Assembly (NCBI GenBank): GCA_012735535.1
Contig: JAAYHC010000021.1
Coordinates: 1-57,887 of the forward strand
Length of the DNA: 57,887 nucleotides
Direction: 5' to 3'
Source of the DNA: Bacillota bacterium
Lineage (GTDB): Bacteria; Bacillota; UBA5301
Positions within the stretch are counted from its first letter, which is position 1, and each line of letters starts with the position of its first letter. A program made the position numbers and the translations under genes. Shown here one piece after another: positions 48,128 to 57,275 of this stretch. The notes below the pieces were generated by a model. It saw nothing but the letters and a program-made list of their open reading frames with translations. It had not been told where the DNA came from and ran no database searches.

Positions 48128-49792
48128 ATGAGCATCAATGTCCAGGAGCGGGCGCTGAAGATACCGATCCCGCTGAGTGGCACTGAAGGCAATATTATTG
48201 AAGAATGCTTACTACAGCTGCCTGCTGGATATCCGGGGATAGTTAAGGTCGTCTATGCCGAGGGCATAGTCGACTTTAGAGAGCCGGTTGTCGAGCTCGG
48301 CCAGGTAGTATTGGCTGGAACAGTAGATATCCTGCTGCTCTACCAGTCACAGGTAGGGGCCGAAGTGCTGTACAAAGGGGTTACCTTTCCGCGGGCTCTC
48401 GAGTTCACCATTCCGGCAGAAATTGCTGATCTCACCCCGGATGCCAAGGTAGCGGCGTTGGTGGAGGTCGAGTCGATCACGGCCACGGTCGGGAAAGATG
48501 GCAACATTAACTGCGATGTTGTCTTGGCCTATGAGGTCGAAGCGATGCAGATCCACGAAACCGGACTGGTAACCGAGATCACCGCGCCCGACAAAAAGGT
48601 TAAGGTGACGAAGGATACGTTTGCGGTCAAAGATTTTGTCGGCACGGTTGAGGTCGAGAAAACGCTTGAAGCCGCCGTCAGCCTGGCCCAGAGCGATTTG
48701 CCGATTGCCGAGTTGCTCCGAGTCGGGCTCAAGCCGCGGATCGATCATAGCCGTTGCCTAGCCGGAAAGGTGGTTATCGAAGGGAGTTTGGATGTGGAAC
48801 TAGCCTATTTGCCAGCCCGTCCGGCAGTCGAACCCCAACCGACGGCTCCAGCAGAGGGTGAGGGCGAAGTTGATGATTTTGCGCTCGATTTCCCGGAGAC
48901 CACAACTCCGCCAGTTCCCACAATCGCCAAAAAGGTTATTCCGAACGGGATCAAATTTGTACTAAACGCAGATTTGGCCGGAGCCGACCCTGAAAAGAAG
49001 GTCGAGGCCAAAGTTTTTCTGACCGAGGTAGGAGCTACGGTAGCGGCCGGAAACAAGGTCGAGCTGATGGTGAGACTCAAGGGTCAGGCTCAGGTGGTTC
49101 AAGAGCTGCAATTGGAAACGGTGATCGCTGCAGAAATCGACGGGGATGAGCGGATTGACTTAAACCGGCGGATGCTGCTAATGCCGCAAAAAATTGCCGG
49201 TACCACTAAAGAACTGGTTGTTTCGGCGACTCCAGGCATCGCCGCTTCGAAAGCAGAGTTAAAAGAGATCCTCTTTAGCTCAGCCAAACCTGTTGTCAGC
49301 CAATGCAAGATTGCTCCGGATAAACTTACGATCGCCGGCAAGGTCCGCCTGGAGCTGGTCTATTTAGGCGAAAATGAGCTGGGCGAAGAAACCATCGATC
49401 ATCTGACAATAGACAAAGGCTTTGATTTTAAAGAGGTTATCGACCTGCCCGGCATCGAACCCGGAATGTTGGTTAAAGTGGCTGCGGAAGTTCCAACTGT
49501 CGCGGTCGGTATTGTCGACCCCTTTACCCTGGAGGCGAATCTTCTGGTTGTCTTTAATATTGAAGTCTGTGACTTGGTGCAGCGCGAGATTGTTTTGGAA
49601 GCGGCGGTGGCGGTTCCGGCGCCGAAAGATTCGGCCAGCATCAGAGTTGTGGTCGCTCAGAAGGGCGATACTTTATGGAAACTCGCCCGTAAGTATGGGA
49701 CGACGGTAGAGTTTTTGGCGGCTTACAATAAACTCGGGGAGGCTGCCGAGCTCACACCCGGACAGCGTCTCCGCATCCCGTCGAGATACTAA
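48128..49792 (+). CDS. DUF3794/SPOCS-domain spore protein with C-terminal LysM
   Basis: Repeated DUF3794-like segments; C-terminal VVAQKGDTLWKLARKYGTTVEFLAAYNKL. Confidence 0.88.
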   Translation: MSINVQERALKIPIPLSGTEGNIIEECLLQLPAGYPGIVKVVYAEGIVDFREPVVELGQVVLAGTVDILLLYQSQVGAEVLYKGVTFPRALEFTIPAEIADLTPDAKVAALVEVESITATVGKDGNINCDVVLAYEVEAMQIHETGLVTEITAPDKKVKVTKDTFAVKDFVGTVEVEKTLEAAVSLAQSDLPIAELLRVGLKPRIDHSRCLAGKVVIEGSLDVELAYLPARPAVEPQPTAPAEGEGEVDDFALDFPETTTPPVPTIAKKVIPNGIKFVLNADLAGADPEKKVEAKVFLTEVGATVAAGNKVELMVRLKGQAQVVQELQLETVIAAEIDGDERIDLNRRMLLMPQKIAGTTKELVVSATPGIAASKAELKEILFSSAKPVVSQCKIAPDKLTIAGKVRLELVYLGENELGEETIDHLTIDKGFDFKEVIDLPGIEPGMLVKVAAEVPTVAVGIVDPFTLEANLLVVFNIEVCDLVQREIVLEAAVAVPAPKDSASIRVVVAQKGDTLWKLARKYGTTVEFLAAYNKLGEAAELTPGQRLRIPSRY

Positions 49793-49800
49793 CAAAGCAC

Positions 49801-49831
49801 GGGCTGCCTTGAATGTAGATCAAGGCAGCCC
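49801..49831. terminator. Perfect inverted repeat between convergent genes
   Basis: GGGCTGCCTTGA-atgtaga-TCAAGGCAGCCC, 12 bp; no strong U-tract on the plus strand. Confidence 0.55.
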
Positions 49832-49846
49832 TAACTAATGCCTGCC

Positions 49847-50191
49847 TTAGAAGTTTTCCGGCAAGACGATCACATCACCCGGAACGAGCAGGGTTGGTTT
49901 ATGCAAGTTGTTGAGCTCGCAGATTTGGCGGGGGGTTGAATGAAAGCGCCGCGCGAGCTTATAAATTGTATCGCCGGGTTGAACCACATAGCGGATCAGG
50001 TTATCATCATCAAAATCAGGCTCAAGCTTTTTCTTCTTTTTGCGAGCATTATATGAACGGCTTTTCTTCGGAACAGCCGTTTCTCGTTTGGTTGGCGTTT
50101 TTCGCTTAGGCTTGCCGGGCTTGTCAACTACCTCGTGCTCTGTTTCATTGTCGGCAAAAAACTGCAGATCAAAGCGGTGCTTCTTCGGCAT
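49847..50191 (-). CDS. Small LysM-domain protein with N-terminal LQFFAD motif
   Basis: MPKKHRFDLQFFAD..., basic linker, C-terminal YVVQPGDTIYKLARRFHSTPRQICELNNL. Confidence 0.85.
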   Translation of the reverse strand: MPKKHRFDLQFFADNETEHEVVDKPGKPKRKTPTKRETAVPKKSRSYNARKKKKKLEPDFDDDNLIRYVVQPGDTIYKLARRFHSTPRQICELNNLHKPTLLVPGDVIVLPENF

Positions 50192-50314
50192 CTAGACCAC
50201 TCCTTGCCTAAAAGTAAAACCAGATTATTATATGTGCCGGATTGCTAGGATGGGAACAGAGGAAATCATAGCCAGACAACGAAGTGGAGTAAGTAAAATA
50301 AGGGGGGACAAGCC

Positions 50315-51238
50315 TTGAAAGTCTTGGTAACCGGGGGCGCAGGCTTTATCGGATCCCATGTGGCGGATTTGCTCTGTGCGCACGGATATGCAGTTTCGAT
50401 CATTGATAATTTGAGCACGGGTCGGGTGAGCAACCTTCCCCAGGAGGCGACCTTTTTTCACGTCGATCTCACCGATTTTGACGAAATCCGGCAGGTTGTC
50501 GAGGCTGTTCGGCCGGATTATCTCATCCATCTGGCCGCCCAGGTCGATGTGACCACATCACTGACTAACCCATTAATTGACGCCTCGACGAATATTCTCG
50601 GGAGTCTCAACCTTTTTCAAGTTGCTTATCAGGTTGGTGTAAAAAGGATAGTCTACGCCTCATCCGCAGCTGTTTATGGGGATCCGGCAGCATTACCGCT
50701 CTCCGAGGATGTCAAGATCGAACCACTCTCCCCCTACGGGATCAGCAAGTATGTCCCGGAGCACTATCTACGTATATTCGCTTCTGAGTCAGGTGGCCAT
50801 TATACGATCCTCCGGTATGCCAATGTCTATGGTCCCCGGCAGAATGCGAGCGGTGAAGGCGGCGTAGTGGCGATCTTCTCCAGTCGTATTGCTGCCGGCA
50901 AACCGGTCACCATCTTTGGCAACGGGGAGCAAACCCGGGACTTTATTTATGTTGAAGATGTGGCCAAAGCGAATCTGGCGGCGCTACATTCCAACTGTGA
51001 CGGGGTGTTCAATATCAGCACAGGAGTGCGCATTTCGGTTAATAACCTCTTTGATCTCTTCCGTCAGATTGCCGGCGATACTGCGCGGTGTGAATATGCC
51101 CCACCCCGGCCGGGTGAGATTATGCATAGCTGTTTGGATCCGGAGAAAGCAAAAGCCTGCCTTAATTGGCAGGCCGAAACCGATATTTTTGACGGGATTG
51201 CCCAAACCTACAAGTGGTTTGTTAATGCTAGAGTTTAG
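50315..51238 (+). CDS. NAD-dependent epimerase/dehydratase (UDP-glucose 4-epimerase-like)
   Basis: VTGGAGFIGSHVADLL, YxxxK (YGISK). Confidence 0.92.
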   Translation: MKVLVTGGAGFIGSHVADLLCAHGYAVSIIDNLSTGRVSNLPQEATFFHVDLTDFDEIRQVVEAVRPDYLIHLAAQVDVTTSLTNPLIDASTNILGSLNLFQVAYQVGVKRIVYASSAAVYGDPAALPLSEDVKIEPLSPYGISKYVPEHYLRIFASESGGHYTILRYANVYGPRQNASGEGGVVAIFSSRIAAGKPVTIFGNGEQTRDFIYVEDVAKANLAALHSNCDGVFNISTGVRISVNNLFDLFRQIAGDTARCEYAPPRPGEIMHSCLDPEKAKACLNWQAETDIFDGIAQTYKWFVNARV

Positions 51239-51638
51239 TCTTTAAAAAGGCTCCCAGAGCCTTATCCGTCTTCGAGATATGACTGTTCAGCCAGTCGACG
51301 ACAGTGCGATTGGTGAGGACGACGATGTGGATGCCGGGACCCTCTTGCTCAAATCTTGCTTTGAGGTCCAGAAAGCTCTTCACAAAGGCATCATGTGCCG
51401 CTTTGTGCTTGGCAAACTCAGGATAGTCGTACTTTTGCATGTACTCTTCTTCACACTGAAAGTGTTGGACAACATAGTCTTGGAGAAAACTGATGACCTC
51501 ACCAACAGCCTCTTTACCCTTTCCCTCATTACAAGCATCAATTAATTTGTTTACTTGGCGGTACAACTCTTGATGTTGTGCATCGATCTTTGGTACGCCG
51601 ACAGCCAAATCCTGTGTCCACTCTGCCATTGGAATCAC
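51228..51638 (-). CDS. Bacteriohemerythrin
   Basis: WTQDLAVGVPKIDAQHQELYRQVNKL, HFQCEEEYM, HKAAHDAF. Confidence 0.92.
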   Translation of the reverse strand: MIPMAEWTQDLAVGVPKIDAQHQELYRQVNKLIDACNEGKGKEAVGEVISFLQDYVVQHFQCEEEYMQKYDYPEFAKHKAAHDAFVKSFLDLKARFEQEGPGIHIVVLTNRTVVDWLNSHISKTDKALGAFLKTKL

Positions 51639-51794
51639 CTCCGCCTACTCTTTCTTGTTTACGGAGTGCTTTTCCTGCTTGCCCCATTTTTGTCATAAAT
51701 CTCTCTAAATGATCATAACCCTTTTATGTATGGTATTATTTTCCGAATCCTGGGCATCTTTATATTATAGCACCTGATTAGGGAGGGATTTAGT

Positions 51795-52493
51795 TTGTCA
51801 GAAACCGCTACTTTGCGACGTTATACCGAAGAGGAGGACAACCTAATACTGCAGAGTTGGTATGATAAAAACCAACGGGAGGCTTTGGCCCAAAAGCTCG
51901 ACCGTCCGCTGGGCGGACTGGCATACCGTTTTTACCAGCTGCTCAAGGAGCGAAATCTTGATCCGAAAGAATATCGCCGGTTAGCTAAGCAGGGCCGGTT
52001 ACAGAATATCCTGGCCTCCGAGCCAAGCCCGCAAGAAGAAACACCCGGCGTTCAAGCTGCGCCACAAGATGATTTATTAGAAGCCTTAAAGTATTTTCCG
52101 GATCAGGCGAGAAAACTCGAGCGGGAGCTAGAACTGATCAAAGCCGAATTGGCTCAAATTCGTGAGGAGCGCGTTGGCGGCTTGCCGGAGTTTTTGAATA
52201 GTTTCAAAAAAATTGATGAACTCAGACAAGAAAACCTGCGCTTGAAAGACCGGTTGGCCGAGTTAGAGGCCGAGCGGGAGACCTTGCTCGCCCAGGTCAA
52301 AAGCAAGGAGCAAGCCCTGGAGGAGGAACGCAAAGAACTGCGCCAGGTCTACGATGATTTGGAAGCGATTTTCAGCGAATTTATGCGCTTAAGTTCGGTG
52401 GATAAAATCAGGGTCTTAGGTGATTTTGCTGCTCGCCTCGAGGTGACGGTGGACAAATTCGGAAACGTGGTCAAGCTGCGGCGGTCGGTCTAG
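51795..52493 (+). CDS. Myb/SANT-like N-terminal domain with coiled coil (RsfA-like)
   Basis: RRYTEEEDNLILQSWYDKNQREALAQKLDRPLGGLAYRFYQLL followed by heptad-rich sequence. Confidence 0.65.
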   Translation: MSETATLRRYTEEEDNLILQSWYDKNQREALAQKLDRPLGGLAYRFYQLLKERNLDPKEYRRLAKQGRLQNILASEPSPQEETPGVQAAPQDDLLEALKYFPDQARKLERELELIKAELAQIREERVGGLPEFLNSFKKIDELRQENLRLKDRLAELEAERETLLAQVKSKEQALEEERKELRQVYDDLEAIFSEFMRLSSVDKIRVLGDFAARLEVTVDKFGNVVKLRRSV

Positions 52494-52575
52494 GAAGTAT
52501 CCTCCTGCATTGAGCGATGCTGATCGGGTCATCCTACACCTAAAGGAAGCCTGCTGTGGCGAAGGAGGTCAGACT

Positions 52576-52833
52576 GTGGCAAGGAAAGATGGCGGCGGTG
52601 AGCGGAGCACACTGGGTGTCGGTCGTGACCAAGACCGGCGCGAAGCTAAAGAGGTCACTTTGCACCGGGTCGGGGTCGAAGATGGGATCGTTCTACCGAT
52701 GATCATGGGCTGGCACTGGTCCACGATAGACCCCACCGATCTCTCCAGAGCCCGCTATATGGAGGAGATTGCCGCCGAGTTAGGCAGTCCGCCCGAAGGG
52801 GAAGAACAGACCAAACACCACAAGAGATATTAG
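52576..52833 (+). CDS. Hypothetical protein
   Basis: GTG start with SD AAGGAGGT; no family recognised. Confidence 0.5.
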   Translation: MARKDGGGERSTLGVGRDQDRREAKEVTLHRVGVEDGIVLPMIMGWHWSTIDPTDLSRARYMEEIAAELGSPPEGEEQTKHHKRY

Positions 52834-52854
52834 TAGGATAAAAAATCGTTTCCC

Positions 52855-52880
52855 AGCGACCTGAAGTGGTCGCTTTATTT
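52855..52880 (+). terminator. Intrinsic terminator
   Basis: AGCGACC-tgaagt-GGTCGCT followed by TTATTTCTT. Confidence 0.6.
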
Positions 52881-52951
52881 CTTGTTGGGAGGAAATTTTA
52901 GCGAGCTTGGATAATCTGACATAGTATCTGTTTGATAAGGGGAGAACTGGT

Positions 52952-53950
52952 TTGGTCGATATCGAACGCGGAGTCATGCTGGACTTTGTCCGAGTGACGG
53001 AGACAGCAGCGCTGCGCGCGGGCCGTTTCATGGGCCGTGGCGATAAAGAAGCCGCTGATGAAGCGGCGGTAGATGGAATGCGGGGGATGTTGGACCTCGT
53101 TAACATCAAAGGTACCGTAGTTATCGGTGAGGGAGAAAAAGATAAGGCTCCCATGCTGTACATAGGCGAACACGTCGGGATGTGGGATGGCGACGGTCCG
53201 GAGGTCGATATCGCAGTCGACCCATTAGAAGGGACGCGCCTGGTGGCTTTGGGCTTGCCGAACGCATTGTCGGTGCTTGTTGCAGCTAGTAAAGGATCGT
53301 TGGCCCCGATTACCGCGTGGTATATGAATAAGATCGCGGTTGGCCCCGAAGCCGCCGGGCAAATTGACATTAATGCTCCGGTCCGCGAGAACCTGAGAGT
53401 TGTCGCCGCAACCTTGCGCAAAAAGGTTCGCGACTTAACGGTGGTCATTCTTAACCGGCCCCGGCATGCTCAGTTGATCCAGGAGGTGCGGGACTGCGGA
53501 GCACGGATTAAATTAATTACCGATGGGGATGTTGCCGGGGGTATTTCTACCGCCCTGCCCGACACCGGAGTTGATATGTTGATGGGAATCGGCGGAGCTC
53601 CGGAGGGGGTTCTGACCGCTGCTGCTTTTAAGTGTTTGGGCGGGGAAATCCAGGCCAAATTATGGTTCCCTGATGACCAATCACGCGAGGAGGCTATCAA
53701 GCAAGGTTTTGATCCGGAGAAGGTTTATTTCACCGAGAATTTGGCCTCCGGTGACCAGATCATCTTTGCCGCCACCGGAATTACCGATGGCGAGCTACTA
53801 AGGGGTGTACGGTACTACGGAGATCGGGCGATTACCCATTCTATCTTGATGCGCGCCAAGACGAGGACGGTGCGCTTCATCGAATCTCACCATGATTTAC
53901 GGTTCAAAACGGTGCGATCCAAAAAACGTAGTGGAGAGTTGAGCGTCTAA
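52952..53950 (+). CDS. glpX: Class II fructose-1,6-bisphosphatase
   Basis: GTVVIGEGEKDKAPMLYIGEHVG, DPLEGT, MGIGGAPEGVLTAAA. Confidence 0.95.
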   Translation: MVDIERGVMLDFVRVTETAALRAGRFMGRGDKEAADEAAVDGMRGMLDLVNIKGTVVIGEGEKDKAPMLYIGEHVGMWDGDGPEVDIAVDPLEGTRLVALGLPNALSVLVAASKGSLAPITAWYMNKIAVGPEAAGQIDINAPVRENLRVVAATLRKKVRDLTVVILNRPRHAQLIQEVRDCGARIKLITDGDVAGGISTALPDTGVDMLMGIGGAPEGVLTAAAFKCLGGEIQAKLWFPDDQSREEAIKQGFDPEKVYFTENLASGDQIIFAATGITDGELLRGVRYYGDRAITHSILMRAKTRTVRFIESHHDLRFKTVRSKKRSGELSV

Positions 53951-53951
53951 G

Positions 53952-54368
53952 ATGGACAGAGATGAACTTCAACAACGGATCATCGAGGTGACGCGAGAGA
54001 TTGAGCTTCTATCTGCTTCCGGCCGGCGGCGTGAGCGGGACGAGTTACAACCCGTGCGAGGTTGGCGCTCGTTGGCTCCGTTCATCCTTTTCTTAGTCGG
54101 GCTCTTGGGCTTCACCTCAGCCTATTTTTCCCTTGGGGAAGGCTTTGTGGCCTATTTATTCATCTTCGGCGTGGCCACCCCGGGGGTTTTGTGGTTAATG
54201 GTGCAAGCCACCAAGATGCCGCGGTGGAGTCGATGGCGGACCGATGAAGAGGCAATTAAGCGGCTTAATGAGCTGATTCTGGAGAGGCGGCGGCTCGTCA
54301 AGGAGCTACGCCAACTTGAGGTAAAGGAGCGGGGTAGAAGAGTTGACAAACCGAGTAATGGCGATTGA
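53952..54368 (+). CDS. Hypothetical membrane protein with flanking coiled coils
   Basis: Two hydrophobic segments between charged helices. Confidence 0.7.
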   Translation: MDRDELQQRIIEVTREIELLSASGRRRERDELQPVRGWRSLAPFILFLVGLLGFTSAYFSLGEGFVAYLFIFGVATPGVLWLMVQATKMPRWSRWRTDEEAIKRLNELILERRRLVKELRQLEVKERGRRVDKPSNGD

Positions 54369-55389
54369 TGTCGGGACAGGGACCCAAGATATTATCATTT
54401 ATGAGCCGGGTATTCCGCTTGAAAACTGTGTGAAAATGGTGCTGCCCTCCCCAACGGTCTTGGTTGCTAATAAGATCAAGCAGATTACCCAAAAAGGCCG
54501 ACCCCTCGGTCTGGAAGGTGTGACCATGGGCGGTGGACCATGTTCAAAAGCGGTCCGCCAGCACTTGGCAGCCGGTTTGCCGGTCTATGCCACCGAAAAA
54601 GCTGCCTTGACCATCGGGGATAACCTGGCAGAGGTAGAAGAGTCCGGGGTGCAGATTGTTGCGGAGCTGCCACCGGATGTCGAACGCGTCTGGATGGGGG
54701 ATGTTGACCTACAAGCTCTACAGGCGGGGTTAGCACCCTTTGGCATCACGTTACCGCAGCAATTTGCCGTTGCAGTGCAGGATCATGGTTTCGCCCCCAA
54801 CGAGAGCAACCGGGATTTTCGTTTTAAACTGTGGCGCGATTTTCTCAGCCGCGGGGGTTGGTTAAAGGACCTCGTATATCGGGAGGTTCCGGCGGTGTAC
54901 ACACGGATGCGGTCGGTGCAAGAAATTGTGCCGGGCGCGGTCTTGATGGATACCGGCGGTGCTGCTGTCTGGGGGGCGCTGTGTGATCCCGTAGTTCGGG
55001 CCAAACAAGCCGAAGGCTTCACCTTATTAAACATCGGCAATGGGCATACCATTGCGTTCTTAGTCCGCGGCGAGCAGATTTGGGGCTTGTTTGAGCACCA
55101 CACCCGGTCATTGACTCCGGAGAAACTGGTTGCGCTGCTCACCAAGTTGCAAAGCGGAAAGCTCACCCATGAAGAAGTATATGACGATGGAGGCCATGGC
55201 GCATCCGTACAGCCGGAGTTTGCGCAGCTACCTCCGGGATGCTTTAACCAGGTGGTTGTTACCGGCCCCAACCGTGGGCTGGCTAAGGGTATGGGCTATT
55301 ATTTTGCCGTGCCCGGCGGCGATATGATGCTTTCCGGTTCTTTCGGTTTGTTGGCCGGCGGTGGCTTTCTCCCGTTGCCGGAGATCTAA
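54343..55389 (+). CDS. DUF1786 family protein
   Basis: VMAIDVGTGTQDIIIYEPGIPLENCVKMVLPSPT; ASKHA-like nucleotide-binding start. Confidence 0.85.
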   Translation: MTNRVMAIDVGTGTQDIIIYEPGIPLENCVKMVLPSPTVLVANKIKQITQKGRPLGLEGVTMGGGPCSKAVRQHLAAGLPVYATEKAALTIGDNLAEVEESGVQIVAELPPDVERVWMGDVDLQALQAGLAPFGITLPQQFAVAVQDHGFAPNESNRDFRFKLWRDFLSRGGWLKDLVYREVPAVYTRMRSVQEIVPGAVLMDTGGAAVWGALCDPVVRAKQAEGFTLLNIGNGHTIAFLVRGEQIWGLFEHHTRSLTPEKLVALLTKLQSGKLTHEEVYDDGGHGASVQPEFAQLPPGCFNQVVVTGPNRGLAKGMGYYFAVPGGDMMLSGSFGLLAGGGFLPLPEI

Positions 55390-55778
55390 AAAAGGGCCCC
55401 GTGTTCTGCACAGATTCGATTGACCTTTTCCGCATCGGCATCATCTTTGACCACAACCATTAACTGCCAATGTCCCTGATCAATCGGCTGCGGTTCAGGC
55501 GACCCGGCCATTCCGCTGGCGGCAGGATCTGCAGCGAGGGCCTGGCCAAGGTATTGGTGGTCATCATCGGTATATAGATCGTCGGCATCCAGGCCCAGGG
55601 TCATGGTGGTGAGGGAAGCGAAGCGCCCGGTGAGAGGGTTCATTTGCGTAGTCACCCCCTCACCGGGATATTTATGAACCGAATCGATTTGAGTTTCGTA
55701 GCCCTGTTGCGTTAAGATTTCGGCAACCTGCTGGGCTTGTTGGGACGAAGGAAAATAGGCAAGCACTGCTCTCATCAA
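55386..55778 (-). CDS. Hypothetical small protein
   Basis: 130-aa ORF with SD-like sequence, convergent with the DUF1786 gene. Confidence 0.7.
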   Translation of the reverse strand: MMRAVLAYFPSSQQAQQVAEILTQQGYETQIDSVHKYPGEGVTTQMNPLTGRFASLTTMTLGLDADDLYTDDDHQYLGQALAADPAASGMAGSPEPQPIDQGHWQLMVVVKDDADAEKVNRICAEHGALF

Positions 55779-55885
55779 TTGTCTCTCCTTTCTACTTTAT
55801 TCCTGTCCCAGTTGGTTTGCAGGTATTCCCGTAGGAGTTGCGGAATAAAAGCTATGAGTGTTTGTTGTCCAAGGAGGTTTTTGGC

Positions 55886-56728
55886 TTGTCTCGTGTGGCC
55901 ATTGTGACAGACAGTACAGCAGATGTTCCAGCCGAGTTCCTTGAAAAATATGAGATTCACGTAGTTCCGCTCTACGTCCATTTCGGGAATAAGTCCTTTA
56001 AAGATGGTGTTGAGCTTCCACCGCAGACCTTTTTCCCGATGTTAAAGGAGTCGATGGAGACGCCGACAACTTCCCAGCCGGCGGTCGGCGAGTTTGTTCG
56101 GCTGTATGAGAAGTTAATTTCCGAAGGCAAAAAGGTAGTCTCCATTCACATCTCCTCCGTCTTATCAGGTACCTTTCAGAGCGCTAGTTTGGCCAAGCTT
56201 TCCGTTCCGGCAGGGCAAGTTGAGGTCATTGATTCCGCTAACGTTACCCTTAGTTTGGGCTGGCAAGTGATTGCAGCTGCCGAAGCCGCTGCTAAAGGCT
56301 GGGATCTTGATGATATCGTCACCCTGGTCAGAGAGGTCGGCTCTCAGGTTAAACTGTATTTTGCCATTGATACCCTCGAGTATTTGTATAAAGGTGGCCG
56401 GATCGGCAAGGTAGCAGCTTTTTTGGGTACGATGCTCAATTTTAAACCGATTATTACGATTGAAAATGGCGGTCTTGTCCCTTATGCCCGCGTTCGTTCA
56501 CACAAACAGGTGATAAGTAAACTCGTACAACTGGCCGAAGAGGCACTGCAGACTCGCGGTAAGATTCGGATCGGGGTTATTCATACTGCCGCGCCGGAAA
56601 AGGCGGCCGAATTAAGAGAGCGCTTGAAGGACAAACTAGGTTTGCCGGAGTTGCCTCTCGTGACCGAGGCCGGAGCCGTGCTGGGTACCCATGTTGGCCC
56701 GGGTGCGCTAGCGATTGCGTTTTACTAA
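55886..56728 (+). CDS. DegV family fatty-acid-binding protein
   Basis: VAIVTDSTADVPAEFLEKYEIHVVPLYVHFGNKSFKDG; TTG start with SD AAGGAGG. Confidence 0.95.
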   Translation: MSRVAIVTDSTADVPAEFLEKYEIHVVPLYVHFGNKSFKDGVELPPQTFFPMLKESMETPTTSQPAVGEFVRLYEKLISEGKKVVSIHISSVLSGTFQSASLAKLSVPAGQVEVIDSANVTLSLGWQVIAAAEAAAKGWDLDDIVTLVREVGSQVKLYFAIDTLEYLYKGGRIGKVAAFLGTMLNFKPIITIENGGLVPYARVRSHKQVISKLVQLAEEALQTRGKIRIGVIHTAAPEKAAELRERLKDKLGLPELPLVTEAGAVLGTHVGPGALAIAFY

Positions 56729-56731
56729 AAG

Positions 56732-57205
56732 GTGGGATTGCAAGACATGCCTTTACGCGGATTATTGCGGGCGGCGATTATTGCTGCCCTTTATGTTATC
56801 CTAGTCTGGCTGTTGGCGCCGGTCAGTTTTGGACCGATTCAGTTCCGCCTGGCTGAGGCCCTCACTCTGTTGCCGATGCTCTATGTCGAGGCGGTGCCGG
56901 GTCTGTTTGTCGGCGTGCTCTTGGCTAATCTGCTCGGCGGTTTAGGTCTGTGGGATGTCTTTGGCGGCAGCCTGGTGACCCTGCTGGCGGCCTATATCAC
57001 TTGGCGTTTTCGGCATAAGCCGGTCATCGCCATCCTCTCGCCGATTGTTTGCAATGCCTTTCTCATCAGCCTTTACCTACACTATATCTTCACCCTGCCC
57101 TATTGGGTCATGGTGCTTTCCATCGGTGCCAGTGAAGCTGTGGTGGTTCTTTTGGCGGGAGTGCCCCTCTTCAAGTTCTTAGAGCACCACTATTATCGAC
57201 CCTAA
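56732..57205 (+). CDS. QueT transporter family protein
   Basis: Polytopic; VSFGPIQFRLAEALTLLPMLYVEAVPGLFVGVLLANLLGG. Confidence 0.9.
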   Translation: MGLQDMPLRGLLRAAIIAALYVILVWLLAPVSFGPIQFRLAEALTLLPMLYVEAVPGLFVGVLLANLLGGLGLWDVFGGSLVTLLAAYITWRFRHKPVIAILSPIVCNAFLISLYLHYIFTLPYWVMVLSIGASEAVVVLLAGVPLFKFLEHHYYRP

Positions 57206-57217
57206 ATCCTATCTTTC

Positions 57218-57270
57218 ACCTCCGTTGGTATTATCAGGCTCGCCACAGGCAATACTGAACTAACGGAGGT
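57218..57270 (+). promoter_or_regulatory. SD-sequestering hairpin in the leader of a gerA-type gene
   Basis: ACCTCCGTT (57218-57226)/AACGGAGGT (57262-57270) plus GGTATT (57227-57232)/AATACT (57251-57256). Confidence 0.6.
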
Positions 57271-57275
57271 CATTC

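Noticed and set aside
56680-56740. preQ1 riboswitch before the queT-like gene
   Set aside because: degV ends 3 nt before queT, leaving no room for an independent leader; no preQ1 motif seen.
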